Below, in pieces: positions 8,212-17,710 of a DNA stretch of 64,000 nucleotides. Source of the DNA: Chryseobacterium sp. SNU WT5 (lineage in GTDB: Bacteria; Bacteroidota; Bacteroidia; Flavobacteriales; Weeksellaceae). The position numbers and the translations under genes are program-made. The stretch spans positions 2,294,001 through 2,358,000 of the forward strand of contig NZ_CP041687.1 of NCBI RefSeq assembly GCF_007362475.1. The letters are read 5' to 3'. Below the pieces are notes generated by a model. It saw nothing but the letters and a program-made list of their open reading frames with translations, was not told the origin of the DNA and ran no database searches. Numbering within the stretch: the stretch's first letter is position 1; every line of letters begins with the position of its first letter.

Positions 8212-10065
8212 ATGTGTGGAATTGTAGGATATACAGGTTTTCAAGACGCTTATGAAGTAGTGATTAATGGTCTTCGCAGATTAGAATATAGAGGATATGA
8301 CAGTGCAGGGATAGTTTTGGACAATAACAAATCAGACTTCTTCGTTGCAAAAACTAAAGGTAAAGTTGATGATTTGGTTGCGATTTCAAGTGAGCTCGCA
8401 GGTAAATCTCATGTAGGGATGGGGCACACGCGTTGGGCTACTCATGGGATTCCTAGTGATAGTAACTCACATCCGCATTTATCAAATAATGGTAAGATCG
8501 CATTAGTGCATAACGGTATTATTGAAAATTATGATACTCTAAAAATTATGCTAACTGAGAAGGGATTTACCTTCAAGTCAGAAACAGATACAGAAGCCCT
8601 GGTTAATCTTATTCAGTATTTTATGGATACCAATCCAGAATTTGATTTCCCAACTTCAGTTAGATATGCGCTAAATGAAGTTTATGGAGCATACGCTATT
8701 ACAGTGATGCATGATGACTTTCCTGGTTTACTGGTTGTAGCGCGATTAGGTTCGCCTTTAGCAATTGGTTTGGGGACTAATGAGTATTTTATTGCGTCCG
8801 ACGCTTCACCATTTGTAGAGTTTACAAAAGAAGCTGTTTATTTGGAAGAAGGGCATATGGCTACTATTTCATTGGAAAATGGAGTAGATATCAGAAATAT
8901 TAAAGATAATGTCAAGATAACACCTGAAGTACAGCAACTTAAATTAAGTTTAGAACAGATTGAAAAAGGTGGTTATGAGCATTTCATGCTTAAAGAGATA
9001 TTCGAACAACCTAAATCGATTCATGATACTTTAAGAGGAAGACTTTTGGTAGAAGAGGGTGCTATAAAAATGGCGGGAATTTGGGACCACTTAGAAAGAA
9101 TAAATCAAGCACAAAAAATTACCATTATTGCATGTGGAACATCTTGGCATGCAGGATTAATTGGAGAGTATTTAATTGAGGAGTTTGCAAGAATTCCGGT
9201 AGAAGTTGAATACGCTTCCGAATTTAGATATAGAAATCCAATTATTTCAGAGAAAGATATTGTAATTGCAATATCACAGTCAGGAGAAACTGCCGACACC
9301 ATGGCAGCTATTAAAATGGCTAAAGAAAAAGGTGCTTTTGTTTATGGTATTTGTAATGTAGTTGATTCTTCTATTTCAAGGGTGACGGATGCAGGTTCCT
9401 ATACTCATGCCGGACCAGAGATCGGCGTTGCTTCAACAAAAGCATTTACTGCACAACTCACTGTGCTCTCTTTAATTGCTTTGAAATTAGGAAAACATAA
9501 CGGACATCTGGGTAACCAAGAATTCATGCGTTTAATTACAGAATTAGAAGCGATTCCAAAGAAAGTTCAAGAAGTATTAGAAAATACGCATGAAATTACG
9601 AAGGAAATCGCCAAAGATTTTGTTGATGCTCAGAATTTCTTATACTTAGGAAGAGGATATAACTTTCCAGCAGCATTAGAAGGTGCTTTAAAGTTGAAAG
9701 AGATTTCGTATATTCATGCAGAAGGTTATCCCGCCGCAGAAATGAAACATGGACCCATTGCGTTGATTGATGAAAATATGCCCATCGTAATTATCGCACC
9801 TAAGCAAGGACACTATGATAAAATTGTAAGTAATGTTCAAGAAATAAAAGCAAGAAAAGGAAAAGTGATCGCTTTAGTTAACAAAGGAGATACTCAAGTT
9901 TCTTCCGTTGCTGATTATGTGATTGAATTCCCTGAGACTTCGGAATGTTTTTCACCAATTATTGCATCAGTTCCGTTGCAGCTGTTAGCATACTATATAG
10001 CTGTTTATAGAGGTGCAAACGTAGATCAACCAAGAAATCTCGCAAAATCTGTTACTGTAGAATAA
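8212..10065 (+). CDS. glmS: Glutamine--fructose-6-phosphate aminotransferase (isomerizing)
   Basis: The 617-residue enzyme makes glucosamine-6-phosphate from fructose-6-phosphate and glutamine, the entry to cell-wall amino sugars. It opens with MCGIVGYTG, giving the N-terminal nucleophile Cys after Met removal, and contains GHTRWATHG and LVHNGIIEN of the class II amidotransferase domain (1-240). Two SIS domains follow (CGTSWHAGL, ISQSGETADT, LGRGYNFPAALEGALKLKE, AEGYPAAEMKHGP), and it ends LAKSVTVE as expected. Length is standard. No glmS ribozyme is visible in the 18-base upstream gap. Confidence 0.97.
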   Translation: MCGIVGYTGFQDAYEVVINGLRRLEYRGYDSAGIVLDNNKSDFFVAKTKGKVDDLVAISSELAGKSHVGMGHTRWATHGIPSDSNSHPHLSNNGKIALVHNGIIENYDTLKIMLTEKGFTFKSETDTEALVNLIQYFMDTNPEFDFPTSVRYALNEVYGAYAITVMHDDFPGLLVVARLGSPLAIGLGTNEYFIASDASPFVEFTKEAVYLEEGHMATISLENGVDIRNIKDNVKITPEVQQLKLSLEQIEKGGYEHFMLKEIFEQPKSIHDTLRGRLLVEEGAIKMAGIWDHLERINQAQKITIIACGTSWHAGLIGEYLIEEFARIPVEVEYASEFRYRNPIISEKDIVIAISQSGETADTMAAIKMAKEKGAFVYGICNVVDSSISRVTDAGSYTHAGPEIGVASTKAFTAQLTVLSLIALKLGKHNGHLGNQEFMRLITELEAIPKKVQEVLENTHEITKEIAKDFVDAQNFLYLGRGYNFPAALEGALKLKEISYIHAEGYPAAEMKHGPIALIDENMPIVIIAPKQGHYDKIVSNVQEIKARKGKVIALVNKGDTQVSSVADYVIEFPETSECFSPIIASVPLQLLAYYIAVYRGANVDQPRNLAKSVTVE

Positions 10066-10175
10066 CATTAATTAATAGATCTGTAAAATATTATAAACTA
10101 TTTTACGTTTTGGAAAAAAAATAACAATGTTTTCCGAAAAAATTATATATTTACCGCTTAATTTTAAAATTTAGA

Positions 10176-11558
10176 ATGAAAAGAGTATTCCTTATATTAA
10201 TGTCAGCTGCTGTAGTGATTTCTTGTTCAAAACGAGGAGGAGCGTCAGCTGGAAAACCTGGGTCAAAAGGAGAACTTGTGACAAAAGGGAAGTCGAAATC
10301 TTTTGTGTCGCAAAGACCTTATGGTATGGTTGCAATCCCAGCCGGCTCCTATGTAATGGGAATGGCTGATCAGGATTTTACCAATACCCCAGAGAAGGCG
10401 ACTCTTAAAACAGTTACTGTTTCCTCATTCTTTATGGATGAAAGTGAAATTACCAATGCAGAATATCGATTATTTATTGATTACGTGCGTGATTCTGTTG
10501 TACGATCTTTATTAGCTGAAGCAGATGAAAGTGGTACATATGCATATGCTGCTAAGAAAGCAGGTAATCAAAATGCGTACCAAGAGTATTTGGATTCACA
10601 AGGGGGAAGAGATGGCTATGATGAATCCAAGAAATTAGATTGGAGTACTCCTCTTCAATGGAGAACATCTAACTATCCAGATGCTAAATATGCGGAGATT
10701 TTAGAATCTATTTATATTCCACCAGCAGAGAGAATTAATAATGAAAGAATTATCGACACCAGAAAGTTACTCTATGCCTATAATTGGGAAGATATAGAGT
10801 CTGCTGTCAAAGACAAGTCTAGAGGTGCTAAATATCTTAAAAAAGAAAGTATCGCAGTATATCCAGATACAACGGTTTGGTTAAAAGATTTTAATTATGC
10901 TTACAATGAGCCTTTGTATGAAGGTTACTTTTGGCATAATGCTTATAAAGCTTACCCTGTAGTTGGAGTAACTTGGGATCAGGCCAGAGCTTTTTGTAAC
11001 TATAGATCTAAAATGAAATCTGACTACAACGAAGCTTTAAAAAAGAAAAAGCAAAAAGCGATGGCATTTAGACTTCCTACAGAAGCAGAGTGGGAATATG
11101 CAGCGAAAGGTGGAAAAGAGAATGCAACCTATCCTTGGGGCGGTCCGTATTTACAAGATGACAGAGGTTGTTATCTAGCGAACTTCAAACCGAAACGAGG
11201 TAATTATATTGAGGATGAGAAAAAAGGTACGTATACCTATACAGCTCCTGTAAAACAATTTGCGAAAAATGGCTTTGGATTATATGATATGGCAGGAAAT
11301 GTTGCAGAATGGACAGAATCTCCTTACAATAATTCAACCTACCAATTTGCTTCTACATTAAATCCATATTTATCAAATCAAGCTTACAAAGAACCTCGTA
11401 AATCTGTAAGAGGTGGTTCTTGGAAAGATATCGGTTATCTTTTAATGACTGGATATAGAGATTACGAAAGAAAAGATTCTGCAAGAAGCTATATCGGATT
11501 CAGAACAGTACAAGACATTCCTGATGGAACAGCTAAGTACAAGAAAAGAACAAGATAG
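10176..11558 (+). CDS. gldK: Gliding motility / T9SS lipoprotein GldK
   Basis: The 460-residue lipoprotein has a signal ending VISC (Cys about 17). Its body is a formylglycine-generating-enzyme (SUMF1-like) fold: YGMVAIPAGSYVMGM, SSFFMDESEITNAEYRLF, YPVVGVTWDQARAFCNYRSK, FRLPTEAEWEYAAKGG, GFGLYDMAGNVAEWTE, and the closing VRGGSWKD and SYIGFRTV. In T9SS, GldK and GldN (PorK and PorN) form a periplasmic ring attached to the outer membrane. It heads the gldKLMN cluster; glmS ends 110 bases upstream, so a separate promoter is possible. Confidence 0.95.
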   Translation: MKRVFLILMSAAVVISCSKRGGASAGKPGSKGELVTKGKSKSFVSQRPYGMVAIPAGSYVMGMADQDFTNTPEKATLKTVTVSSFFMDESEITNAEYRLFIDYVRDSVVRSLLAEADESGTYAYAAKKAGNQNAYQEYLDSQGGRDGYDESKKLDWSTPLQWRTSNYPDAKYAEILESIYIPPAERINNERIIDTRKLLYAYNWEDIESAVKDKSRGAKYLKKESIAVYPDTTVWLKDFNYAYNEPLYEGYFWHNAYKAYPVVGVTWDQARAFCNYRSKMKSDYNEALKKKKQKAMAFRLPTEAEWEYAAKGGKENATYPWGGPYLQDDRGCYLANFKPKRGNYIEDEKKGTYTYTAPVKQFAKNGFGLYDMAGNVAEWTESPYNNSTYQFASTLNPYLSNQAYKEPRKSVRGGSWKDIGYLLMTGYRDYERKDSARSYIGFRTVQDIPDGTAKYKKRTR

Positions 11559-11603
11559 ATTACAATTATACTTTAAATAAACTAACAAATACAACTCAAA
11601 CTT

Positions 11604-12290
11604 ATGTTCAAAGACAAAGCTTCAATTTCAAATTTCATCTATTCCTTTTTCGCGGCAATCGTGTTACTAGGTGCTTTATTTAAAATGACACACTGGAGTA
11701 TCGGGCCAATAGGTGGAAATTTAATGCTAGGTATCGGTTTGGGTGCTGAAGTTTTAGTATTTCTATTTATGGCATTTTTTCCAGACTCAACTGATACAAG
11801 TTATGCGTGGGAAAATGTATATCCTGAATTATTAGACAAAGACACTGTACCAAGTAAAAGAAATGTTGGTAATTCTATGCAATTAGCGGAAGTTAAAGAA
11901 TTAGAAACTTCGTTATCTGATAAATTAGATGCCATGCTTGCTGATGCAAAACTGGATGTAACTTTATTTGAAAGATTAAGAACAGGAATTGATAAATTTT
12001 CAAATTCTGTAGAGCAGATCAATCAAACGGTGGACGTTTCTGGATCTACTCAAAAATACAATGATCAGTTAGTACTTGCTGCAAGTCATTTAGAAAGTAT
12101 GAATGCTCTATATTCATTACAATTAGAACACGGTAAAGCGCAATCAGAATACAGTAAAAAATATGTAGAGGATATGCAGAAATCTGCAGCTCATTCTGAG
12201 AAATTTAATGAAGAATTATCTGGATTAACTTCTAACCTTAATAGTCTTAATAGAGTATACGGCGGAATGCTTAGCGCCATGAAATCGTAG
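11604..12290 (+). CDS. gldL: T9SS motor protein GldL
   Basis: The 228-residue inner-membrane protein has two transmembrane helices (about residues 9-28 and 38-58), followed by a cytoplasmic coiled-coil-rich region. The second helix carries a Glu at position 49 in LGIGLGAEVLVFLFM, matching the residue known in Flavobacterium GldL to be needed for proton-driven motor function. GldL and GldM form the rotary motor that powers gliding and T9SS secretion. It lies 45 bases after gldK and 53 before gldM. Confidence 0.96.
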   Translation: MFKDKASISNFIYSFFAAIVLLGALFKMTHWSIGPIGGNLMLGIGLGAEVLVFLFMAFFPDSTDTSYAWENVYPELLDKDTVPSKRNVGNSMQLAEVKELETSLSDKLDAMLADAKLDVTLFERLRTGIDKFSNSVEQINQTVDVSGSTQKYNDQLVLAASHLESMNALYSLQLEHGKAQSEYSKKYVEDMQKSAAHSEKFNEELSGLTSNLNSLNRVYGGMLSAMKS

Positions 12291-12343
12291 TTCCTAAACC
12301 ATTATAATTAAAATTTAAAATTATTTACAAAATTTACTAAAAA

Positions 12344-13903
12344 ATGGCACAAGGAAAACAGTCACCTCGTCAGAAGATGATTAACTTGATGTATTTAGTT
12401 TTCATTGCTATGCTTGCAATGCAGATTGATCAAGAAATTATTCGTTCTTATAAAGACACTACAGGTTCATTGGTTGAGACCAGAGAACTTACAGAAAATA
12501 ACAATTCAATATTTAAGCAAACTTTACAAGCGAAGGCAGCAAATACGCCGGAGACTTTTCAAGGTGCATTGGAGCGATACCAAGGATTAGAAGAGAAATC
12601 AGATAATTTGGTTAAGTATATTGATGATTTGAAATTAGAGTTAAGCAAGGAAGCCGATTACGATAGTAAAGCTGAAATTCAGGAAAGTTTCGCTGCTCTT
12701 AACAATACAGAGCCATCGACATCAGTTTTCTTTACTAAAGGAGATGAAAATATTCCTTCCAAGAAAGCAAGCGACTTAAAAGCAAAAATTGAAGATTACA
12801 AAAATTATATCAATCAAACTTTAGGGTCAAATAATTTGATGAAATCTGTTGTTGATAGAACCAATAAACAGATGATTACTGAGTATAAGAATGCTAGAAA
12901 CGGTAAAAAATGGTTACAGTATCAATTTTACAACCAACCATTAATTGCTGCTTTATCTAACTTAGAAATTATTCAGGCTACAGCCAGAGGAATTCAGGGT
13001 GATGCTCTTTCGGTAATGCTTCAAGAAAAAGTGGATGCAGATATCAAATTTGATGCTTATTCAGCAATTGTTTCGGCGCCAACTATTGTAGTTCAAGGTG
13101 AATCTGCTCAAGGTAGAGTTGCTATTGGAAATTATTCTAGCAATGTTCCGGGACTTAACATGCCAGGTTTAACAATACAAAATGGTCAGGGAGTAAGAAA
13201 CTTAGATACAGGATCTTTAGGTGATAAGAGCTTTAGTGGTACTATATCATTTAAAGATGTTAATGGAAAAGAGATCCCTTTAACCTATAACCATACCTAT
13301 AAAGTTATTGCAGGTGCTCAAGAATTAAAAGCTCAAAAAGGGGCAATTTTAACGGCAGATAAAATGAACGTTCTGTATAGAGGATTACCAAATCCAATTT
13401 CTGGATCTATTCTAGGTGCAGATATGTCAGGAATTTCTTTATCAGCAGCAGGAGCATCCGTAAGTGGAGGTGGTGGTAAATGGACTGTTACTCCAGGAGG
13501 AGGTAATACGGTAACATTAACTATTTCCGGGCGTGATCCAAAAGGAGGTTCAATATCTCAAGCTTTTCCTTTCAGAATTAAAAATGTCCCACCACCAATT
13601 GGACAAATTCAAGGGAAAAATGTGGTGTCGATGCCTGCAAGTTCCATTGCAAACCAGAGAGTTACGGCGGATATGCCAGACTTTGATTTCGATGTACGCT
13701 TTACAGTAAACAGTTTTATGTTCAAAGCTCCTGGTAAAGCAGCTATGTTAGTAAACGGAAGTTCACTGAGTTCTGTAGCAAACCTTACAAAAGGGTTAAG
13801 AGCTGGTGATATTGCTTACGTATTTAATATTCAGGCTACCGCCACGGGGTTAGGAAACCAACAATTAAAAAATATTGGTAACGTCATAATAAACGTACAA
13901 TAA
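12344..13903 (+). CDS. gldM: T9SS motor protein GldM
   Basis: The 519-residue protein has a short cytoplasmic start, one transmembrane helix (about residues 11-30, MINLMYLVFIAMLAMQID), and a long periplasmic part. That part has a helical stretch (40-220) and beta-rich domains rich in Gly (VSGGGGKWTVTPGGG). This matches GldM/PorM, which spans the periplasm as a dimer and links the GldL motor to the GldK/GldN ring. Length agrees with family members at about 515 residues. Confidence 0.96.
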   Translation: MAQGKQSPRQKMINLMYLVFIAMLAMQIDQEIIRSYKDTTGSLVETRELTENNNSIFKQTLQAKAANTPETFQGALERYQGLEEKSDNLVKYIDDLKLELSKEADYDSKAEIQESFAALNNTEPSTSVFFTKGDENIPSKKASDLKAKIEDYKNYINQTLGSNNLMKSVVDRTNKQMITEYKNARNGKKWLQYQFYNQPLIAALSNLEIIQATARGIQGDALSVMLQEKVDADIKFDAYSAIVSAPTIVVQGESAQGRVAIGNYSSNVPGLNMPGLTIQNGQGVRNLDTGSLGDKSFSGTISFKDVNGKEIPLTYNHTYKVIAGAQELKAQKGAILTADKMNVLYRGLPNPISGSILGADMSGISLSAAGASVSGGGGKWTVTPGGGNTVTLTISGRDPKGGSISQAFPFRIKNVPPPIGQIQGKNVVSMPASSIANQRVTADMPDFDFDVRFTVNSFMFKAPGKAAMLVNGSSLSSVANLTKGLRAGDIAYVFNIQATATGLGNQQLKNIGNVIINVQ

Positions 13904-13955
13904 TAACGTTCGAAGTAATGTAGGTGAAATTTCATCTATCGTTTAAATTTTTACA

Positions 13956-15029
13956 ATGAAAAAGGTCATAATAATACTTCTTGCAATTAGTTTTACTTCG
14001 GTTGGAGCACAAACTAAAAAGAAGACCAAGCGTAAGGCTAAACCGAAAACAACTGTTGCTACTAAGCCTTTAGAAGTTGATCCTGCATATGAAATGCCGG
14101 AAGAGACCAATACAGGTGGAGTTCAAGTTGATGATTCTCCCATTAATTCAATGTCGATTTTGAATGCGAAATCTCCGGAATCTTTTAGAAAGTACAGGGA
14201 ATTGAACATGATTAAGAAAGGAGATTCTATGGTTTCTACTAAAATTACACCTTTAAAGTATGGTTTTATAGAAGACAAGGATATTCTGAAAAGTATGGTG
14301 GTTTGGGAAATTATTGATATGAATGACAAACTCAATCAACCCTATTATCATAATGAAGATGGCTTAATTTCGCAGAACAAATCGCTTTATCAGATATTAT
14401 TTGATGCCATTAATGACGGTAGAATCAAAGAGGTTTATGATGATGAGTTATTCGAAACCAGATTAAGTCCAGAAGCAATTCAGTCGCGGATTAAAAGTGA
14501 AGTGATGAGTGATGCTGGAATTGACAGGATTAATGAAACTGGTAAATTAACTGACGACGAGAAGAAAGAATATACTAATGTTTACGAAACTAAAACGGAA
14601 AACGTTAAGGTTTTGAAAATCAAAGGGATGTGGTATATCGATCGAAGAGATAGTCAAATGAAGTATCGCTTGCTGGGAATTGCAGCGATGGGTCAGGATC
14701 CTTCGACAATGGGTCAGTATGGTCCAGATGGTCAACCTTTAGCTTCAAAAGATGAACTGATTGATCTATTTTGGGTTTACTATCCAGATGCGCGAGAAGT
14801 TTTGGCGAATTCTGTAGCATTTAACAACAAGAATTTATCTTCGGATATAACTTTTGATGATTTATTAAATGCAAGAAGATTCTCTACAGTTATTTATAAA
14901 TCTGATAACGGTCTCGGAAATGGGGTGATCAAAGACTATATCCCAAATGATGCAGATGAGCAATTGGAAGAGAGCGAGAGAATTAAAGCTCAGATCCTGC
15001 AGATGGAGAGTGATATGTGGAATTACTAA
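13956..15029 (+). CDS. gldN: T9SS ring protein GldN
   Basis: The 357-residue exported protein has a signal peptide (MKKVIIILLAISFTSVGAQ) followed by a Lys-rich stretch KKKTKRKAKPK. The conserved GldN/PorN body includes LKYGFIEDKDILKSMVVWEIIDMN, here given in parts as LKYGFIEDKDILKS and VVWEIIDMN, plus KIKGMWYIDRRDSQMKYRLLG with a GIAAMGQD segment. GldN forms the periplasmic ring with GldK. It is the last gene of the operon and is followed by a strong terminator at 15054. Confidence 0.95.
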   Translation: MKKVIIILLAISFTSVGAQTKKKTKRKAKPKTTVATKPLEVDPAYEMPEETNTGGVQVDDSPINSMSILNAKSPESFRKYRELNMIKKGDSMVSTKITPLKYGFIEDKDILKSMVVWEIIDMNDKLNQPYYHNEDGLISQNKSLYQILFDAINDGRIKEVYDDELFETRLSPEAIQSRIKSEVMSDAGIDRINETGKLTDDEKKEYTNVYETKTENVKVLKIKGMWYIDRRDSQMKYRLLGIAAMGQDPSTMGQYGPDGQPLASKDELIDLFWVYYPDAREVLANSVAFNNKNLSSDITFDDLLNARRFSTVIYKSDNGLGNGVIKDYIPNDADEQLEESERIKAQILQMESDMWNY

Positions 15030-15053
15030 GCAATTTGCTTGAAAATATAAAAG

Positions 15054-15082
15054 AACCTGGGCACATTTGCTCAGGTTTTTTT
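15054..15082 (+). terminator. Terminator after gldN
   Basis: A 10-bp stem AACCTGGGCA / TGCTCAGGTT with loop CATT (one G-T pair) is followed by seven T residues (counting the stem end), closing the gldKLMN operon. Confidence 0.88.
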
Positions 15083-15114
15083 GTTTAATTGAACCTTTTA
15101 CAATTTAGTTTAAA

Positions 15115-16146
15115 ATGAAGAATGTAGATTATATTATTGTTGGTGATGGTTATGCCGCAATGTTCTTTGCCCACCAATTAATAAAACACGAGAAATCTTT
15201 CATAATGTTTGCCGGCGAACGTAAAAGTGCGTCACGTGTTTCCGCAGGTATTGTGAACCCATTGGTGTTAAAAAAATTTACGACTTTTTGGTTAGCAGCA
15301 GAGCAAATTAATTTTCTAACAAAAACAATGTCGGAAATTGAAGAGTACACTGGCGAAAATTATTTAATTCATGAAAGTATTCACCGTATTTTTCATGATG
15401 AAAGAGAAAAAGAATTATGGTTAATTAAAACGGAATTGGATGAATTGAAACCGTTCCTTGATCCGGCATTTGAATCCGTAAATACCCTAATCAATCCATA
15501 TGGTACAGGTAAAGTAAAGCATTCGGGTCGCGTTGATGTGAACGCTTTCTTCAATGGTATTATGGCTTATTTGGAACAGAATACAATGGTAGTCGCTAAA
15601 GATTTTCAATATCATAAAATAGAGGGAAAGACCTACGAAGATTTTGCTTTTAAACACATTGTCTTTTGTGAAGGAATGGGTGTGCGCTCAAATCCTTTTT
15701 TCAAGGACATTCCTGTTATTCCAAATAAAGGACATCATTTGAAGGTTCGGTTATCAAAAAAAATGGACAATCAATATACTTTTAAGAAAAAACATTTCTT
15801 ATTTCCACTTAATGAACAATCCTATTATTATGGAGGAACTTATGATCCCAACGAACGGGAAAATGATATTGATGATTTTAAGACGGAAGAGCTGATTCAG
15901 GGATTAAAAGAATTTTATCCACATGATTTTGAAGTAGAAGAAGTTAACTTCGGTTTTCGCCCTACGGTAAAGGATCGGCGTCCTATTCTGGGAAATCATG
16001 CTCAATATCAAAATTATTATCTGTTTAACGGCTTAGGTGCCCGTGGTATTTTAAATGGATGTTACTTTTCACAGGAACTATATGACCATATTGAAAATGG
16101 GAAAGAGCTAATGTCGGAAGTAGATTTAAGAAGATTCCAGAAATAA
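15115..16146 (+). CDS. FAD-dependent oxidoreductase (DAO family)
   Basis: The 343-residue protein begins with a Rossmann dinucleotide-binding start, DYIIVGDGYAAMFFAHQLI (a variant of GxGxxG), then SRVSAGIVNPLVLKKF, and ends with FRPTVKDRRPILGNH and FNGLGARGILNGCY. These are the FAD-binding and closing motifs of D-amino-acid-oxidase / glycine-oxidase-like enzymes. The substrate cannot be told from the sequence. In the Flavobacteriia such a gene often follows gldN; a direct role in gliding is not implied. The gene starts 33 bases after the gldN terminator. Confidence 0.82.
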   Translation: MKNVDYIIVGDGYAAMFFAHQLIKHEKSFIMFAGERKSASRVSAGIVNPLVLKKFTTFWLAAEQINFLTKTMSEIEEYTGENYLIHESIHRIFHDEREKELWLIKTELDELKPFLDPAFESVNTLINPYGTGKVKHSGRVDVNAFFNGIMAYLEQNTMVVAKDFQYHKIEGKTYEDFAFKHIVFCEGMGVRSNPFFKDIPVIPNKGHHLKVRLSKKMDNQYTFKKKHFLFPLNEQSYYYGGTYDPNERENDIDDFKTEELIQGLKEFYPHDFEVEEVNFGFRPTVKDRRPILGNHAQYQNYYLFNGLGARGILNGCYFSQELYDHIENGKELMSEVDLRRFQK

Positions 16147-16169
16147 TTTCACGCTTAAAAGAAAAATCA

Positions 16170-16991
16170 GTGCAAAAAATCATTTTATTTTTTACTTTAG
16201 TTTTGGTTCTTTCTTGTGGGTCTGCGGAAAGTCAAGATTCCTCTCCTCTTGTCTTAGATACCAGTACTTCTGGCAAAGAAACTCAAGAATTAAGTACATT
16301 AAATACAAATCCTAAAAGGCAAAAGGATAATAAAATTGTTTATCAAGAATCTACTTATGATGATCCGAAGTTTATTTCTCAGATAGTAGATCATCAAAAT
16401 AATTTAAAGCGACTTTCAGATAATAAGATATTCTCTAATATTAGTTTACAACTTCTAAGTCGGCTTAACAAAACGCATCAAAAATATTTTAAAAATCACG
16501 CCGAATTTGAACTTCTTTCTGCCGCAGAAGGAAATTTATTTCGGGGACAAGGAAAAGATGCAGTATTCTTCGTGTACGATAAAATAAGAAATAGAGGGGT
16601 TTTCTTGGTATACCATGATAATAAAAATCGTTATTTTCAACTTTTTACTGAGATACAAGTTGTTAACGGGTTAGAAGGTGCAAATTGTAATTACGGTAAC
16701 TTTGGCTCTCTGGACTATCGATTTTCGGAAGTGCTTATTGAACAGGAAGAGTATCTTACCAAGAATCCTTATCTTTTTTTGAAGGACCTTCCAATAAAGA
16801 TTACAGACTTTAGAAAAGATAAAGACTTTGTATTAAAAGAAGGTTGTTTTGCTAAAACTTACATCAAAAATGAAATATCGGATGCGTTTTGTATTTCAAC
16901 AAGTTCTGTTTATAATAATTGGGAATGTTTACGATATGACAAGAGCAACAACACTTTTAATATTTTCTATGGACAAGCTTTTGCGGATTAA
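16170..16991 (+). CDS. Lipoprotein of unknown function
   Basis: Translation is taken from the GTG at 16170, which begins a good lipoprotein signal: MQKIILFFTLVLVLSC, lipobox VLSC. The 273-residue product has a Ser/Thr-rich linker, then a mixed helical and strand region with DKIRNRGVFLVYHDNKNR. Near the end it has two Cys in KEGCFAKTY and DAFCIST. I recognise no family. It starts 23 bases after the oxidoreductase gene, possibly in the same transcript. Confidence 0.65.
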   Translation: MQKIILFFTLVLVLSCGSAESQDSSPLVLDTSTSGKETQELSTLNTNPKRQKDNKIVYQESTYDDPKFISQIVDHQNNLKRLSDNKIFSNISLQLLSRLNKTHQKYFKNHAEFELLSAAEGNLFRGQGKDAVFFVYDKIRNRGVFLVYHDNKNRYFQLFTEIQVVNGLEGANCNYGNFGSLDYRFSEVLIEQEEYLTKNPYLFLKDLPIKITDFRKDKDFVLKEGCFAKTYIKNEISDAFCISTSSVYNNWECLRYDKSNNTFNIFYGQAFAD

Positions 16992-17710
16992 AAATTCCAT
17001 ATAGCTTTTTGAAAATAATTTTTAGTATTCTATTAATTTGGGATTCTGTTCAAGTAAGTTTTATCAGGTTAATATCTTAGATTTAAAATATCGTGCTTTC
17101 ATTCATGCAATACTGCTCGAGCCTGACTTAATTATAAAAAAAACTTTTCTATTTTGTATCATTTTTTAATATGCAAAATATCTTCACAAAGTAGTTCGTA
17201 TAGAGATCAATAGGATTTTTAAAAAGATTAGCTATTGATAGATCTGTTAAGGACTGTACATTTTATCTTGTTAATTATTATAAATGTACAAGGTATTCGG
17301 AATGTGAATGTTGATGTAAAGTGTTAAAATATAGGGGTTTATTCCAACGATAATAAACGAAATTTAGATTGTGAATAAGACTTACATATTACATATTTAT
17401 TGATTTTTAATTAAAAAGCACGTATTAAAAAAAATTGTTTTTTATTAAAATATTGAAATATGTCTTATGAAAATTGTCTAGTTAATAATTATGCAATGCA
17501 TAAACAATATTTTCTATCACTTTTAACAATAAATAAAAAATTTCACTCATTTAATAGGTATTCAACTATAATCATTGGCCAATATATTTTCCATATCATT
17601 AAATAAAATTACATAGTAAAATATTAATAATATTTTCGGGTTTAGTTTATGTTTTTAAGGTATTTAGTTATAAATTCGTGCTGTTGATCCAATAAAAACA
17701 CAAAACAATT
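16992..17710. other. 719-bp AT-rich intergenic stretch
   Basis: No ORF of note on either strand. The DNA is strikingly AT-rich. A 9-bp inverted repeat TGTACATTT / AAATGTACA (17255-17263 and 17282-17290) is the clearest structure. A weak -7-like element TAAATTCG lies near 17670, about 40 bases before the protease ATG. I see no tRNA, repeat array or gene remnant. Confidence 0.5.

Noticed and set aside
17255-17290. Inverted repeat in the 719-bp gap as a terminator or small RNA
   Set aside because: No T-tract, an 18-base loop and AT-rich arms; may be chance.
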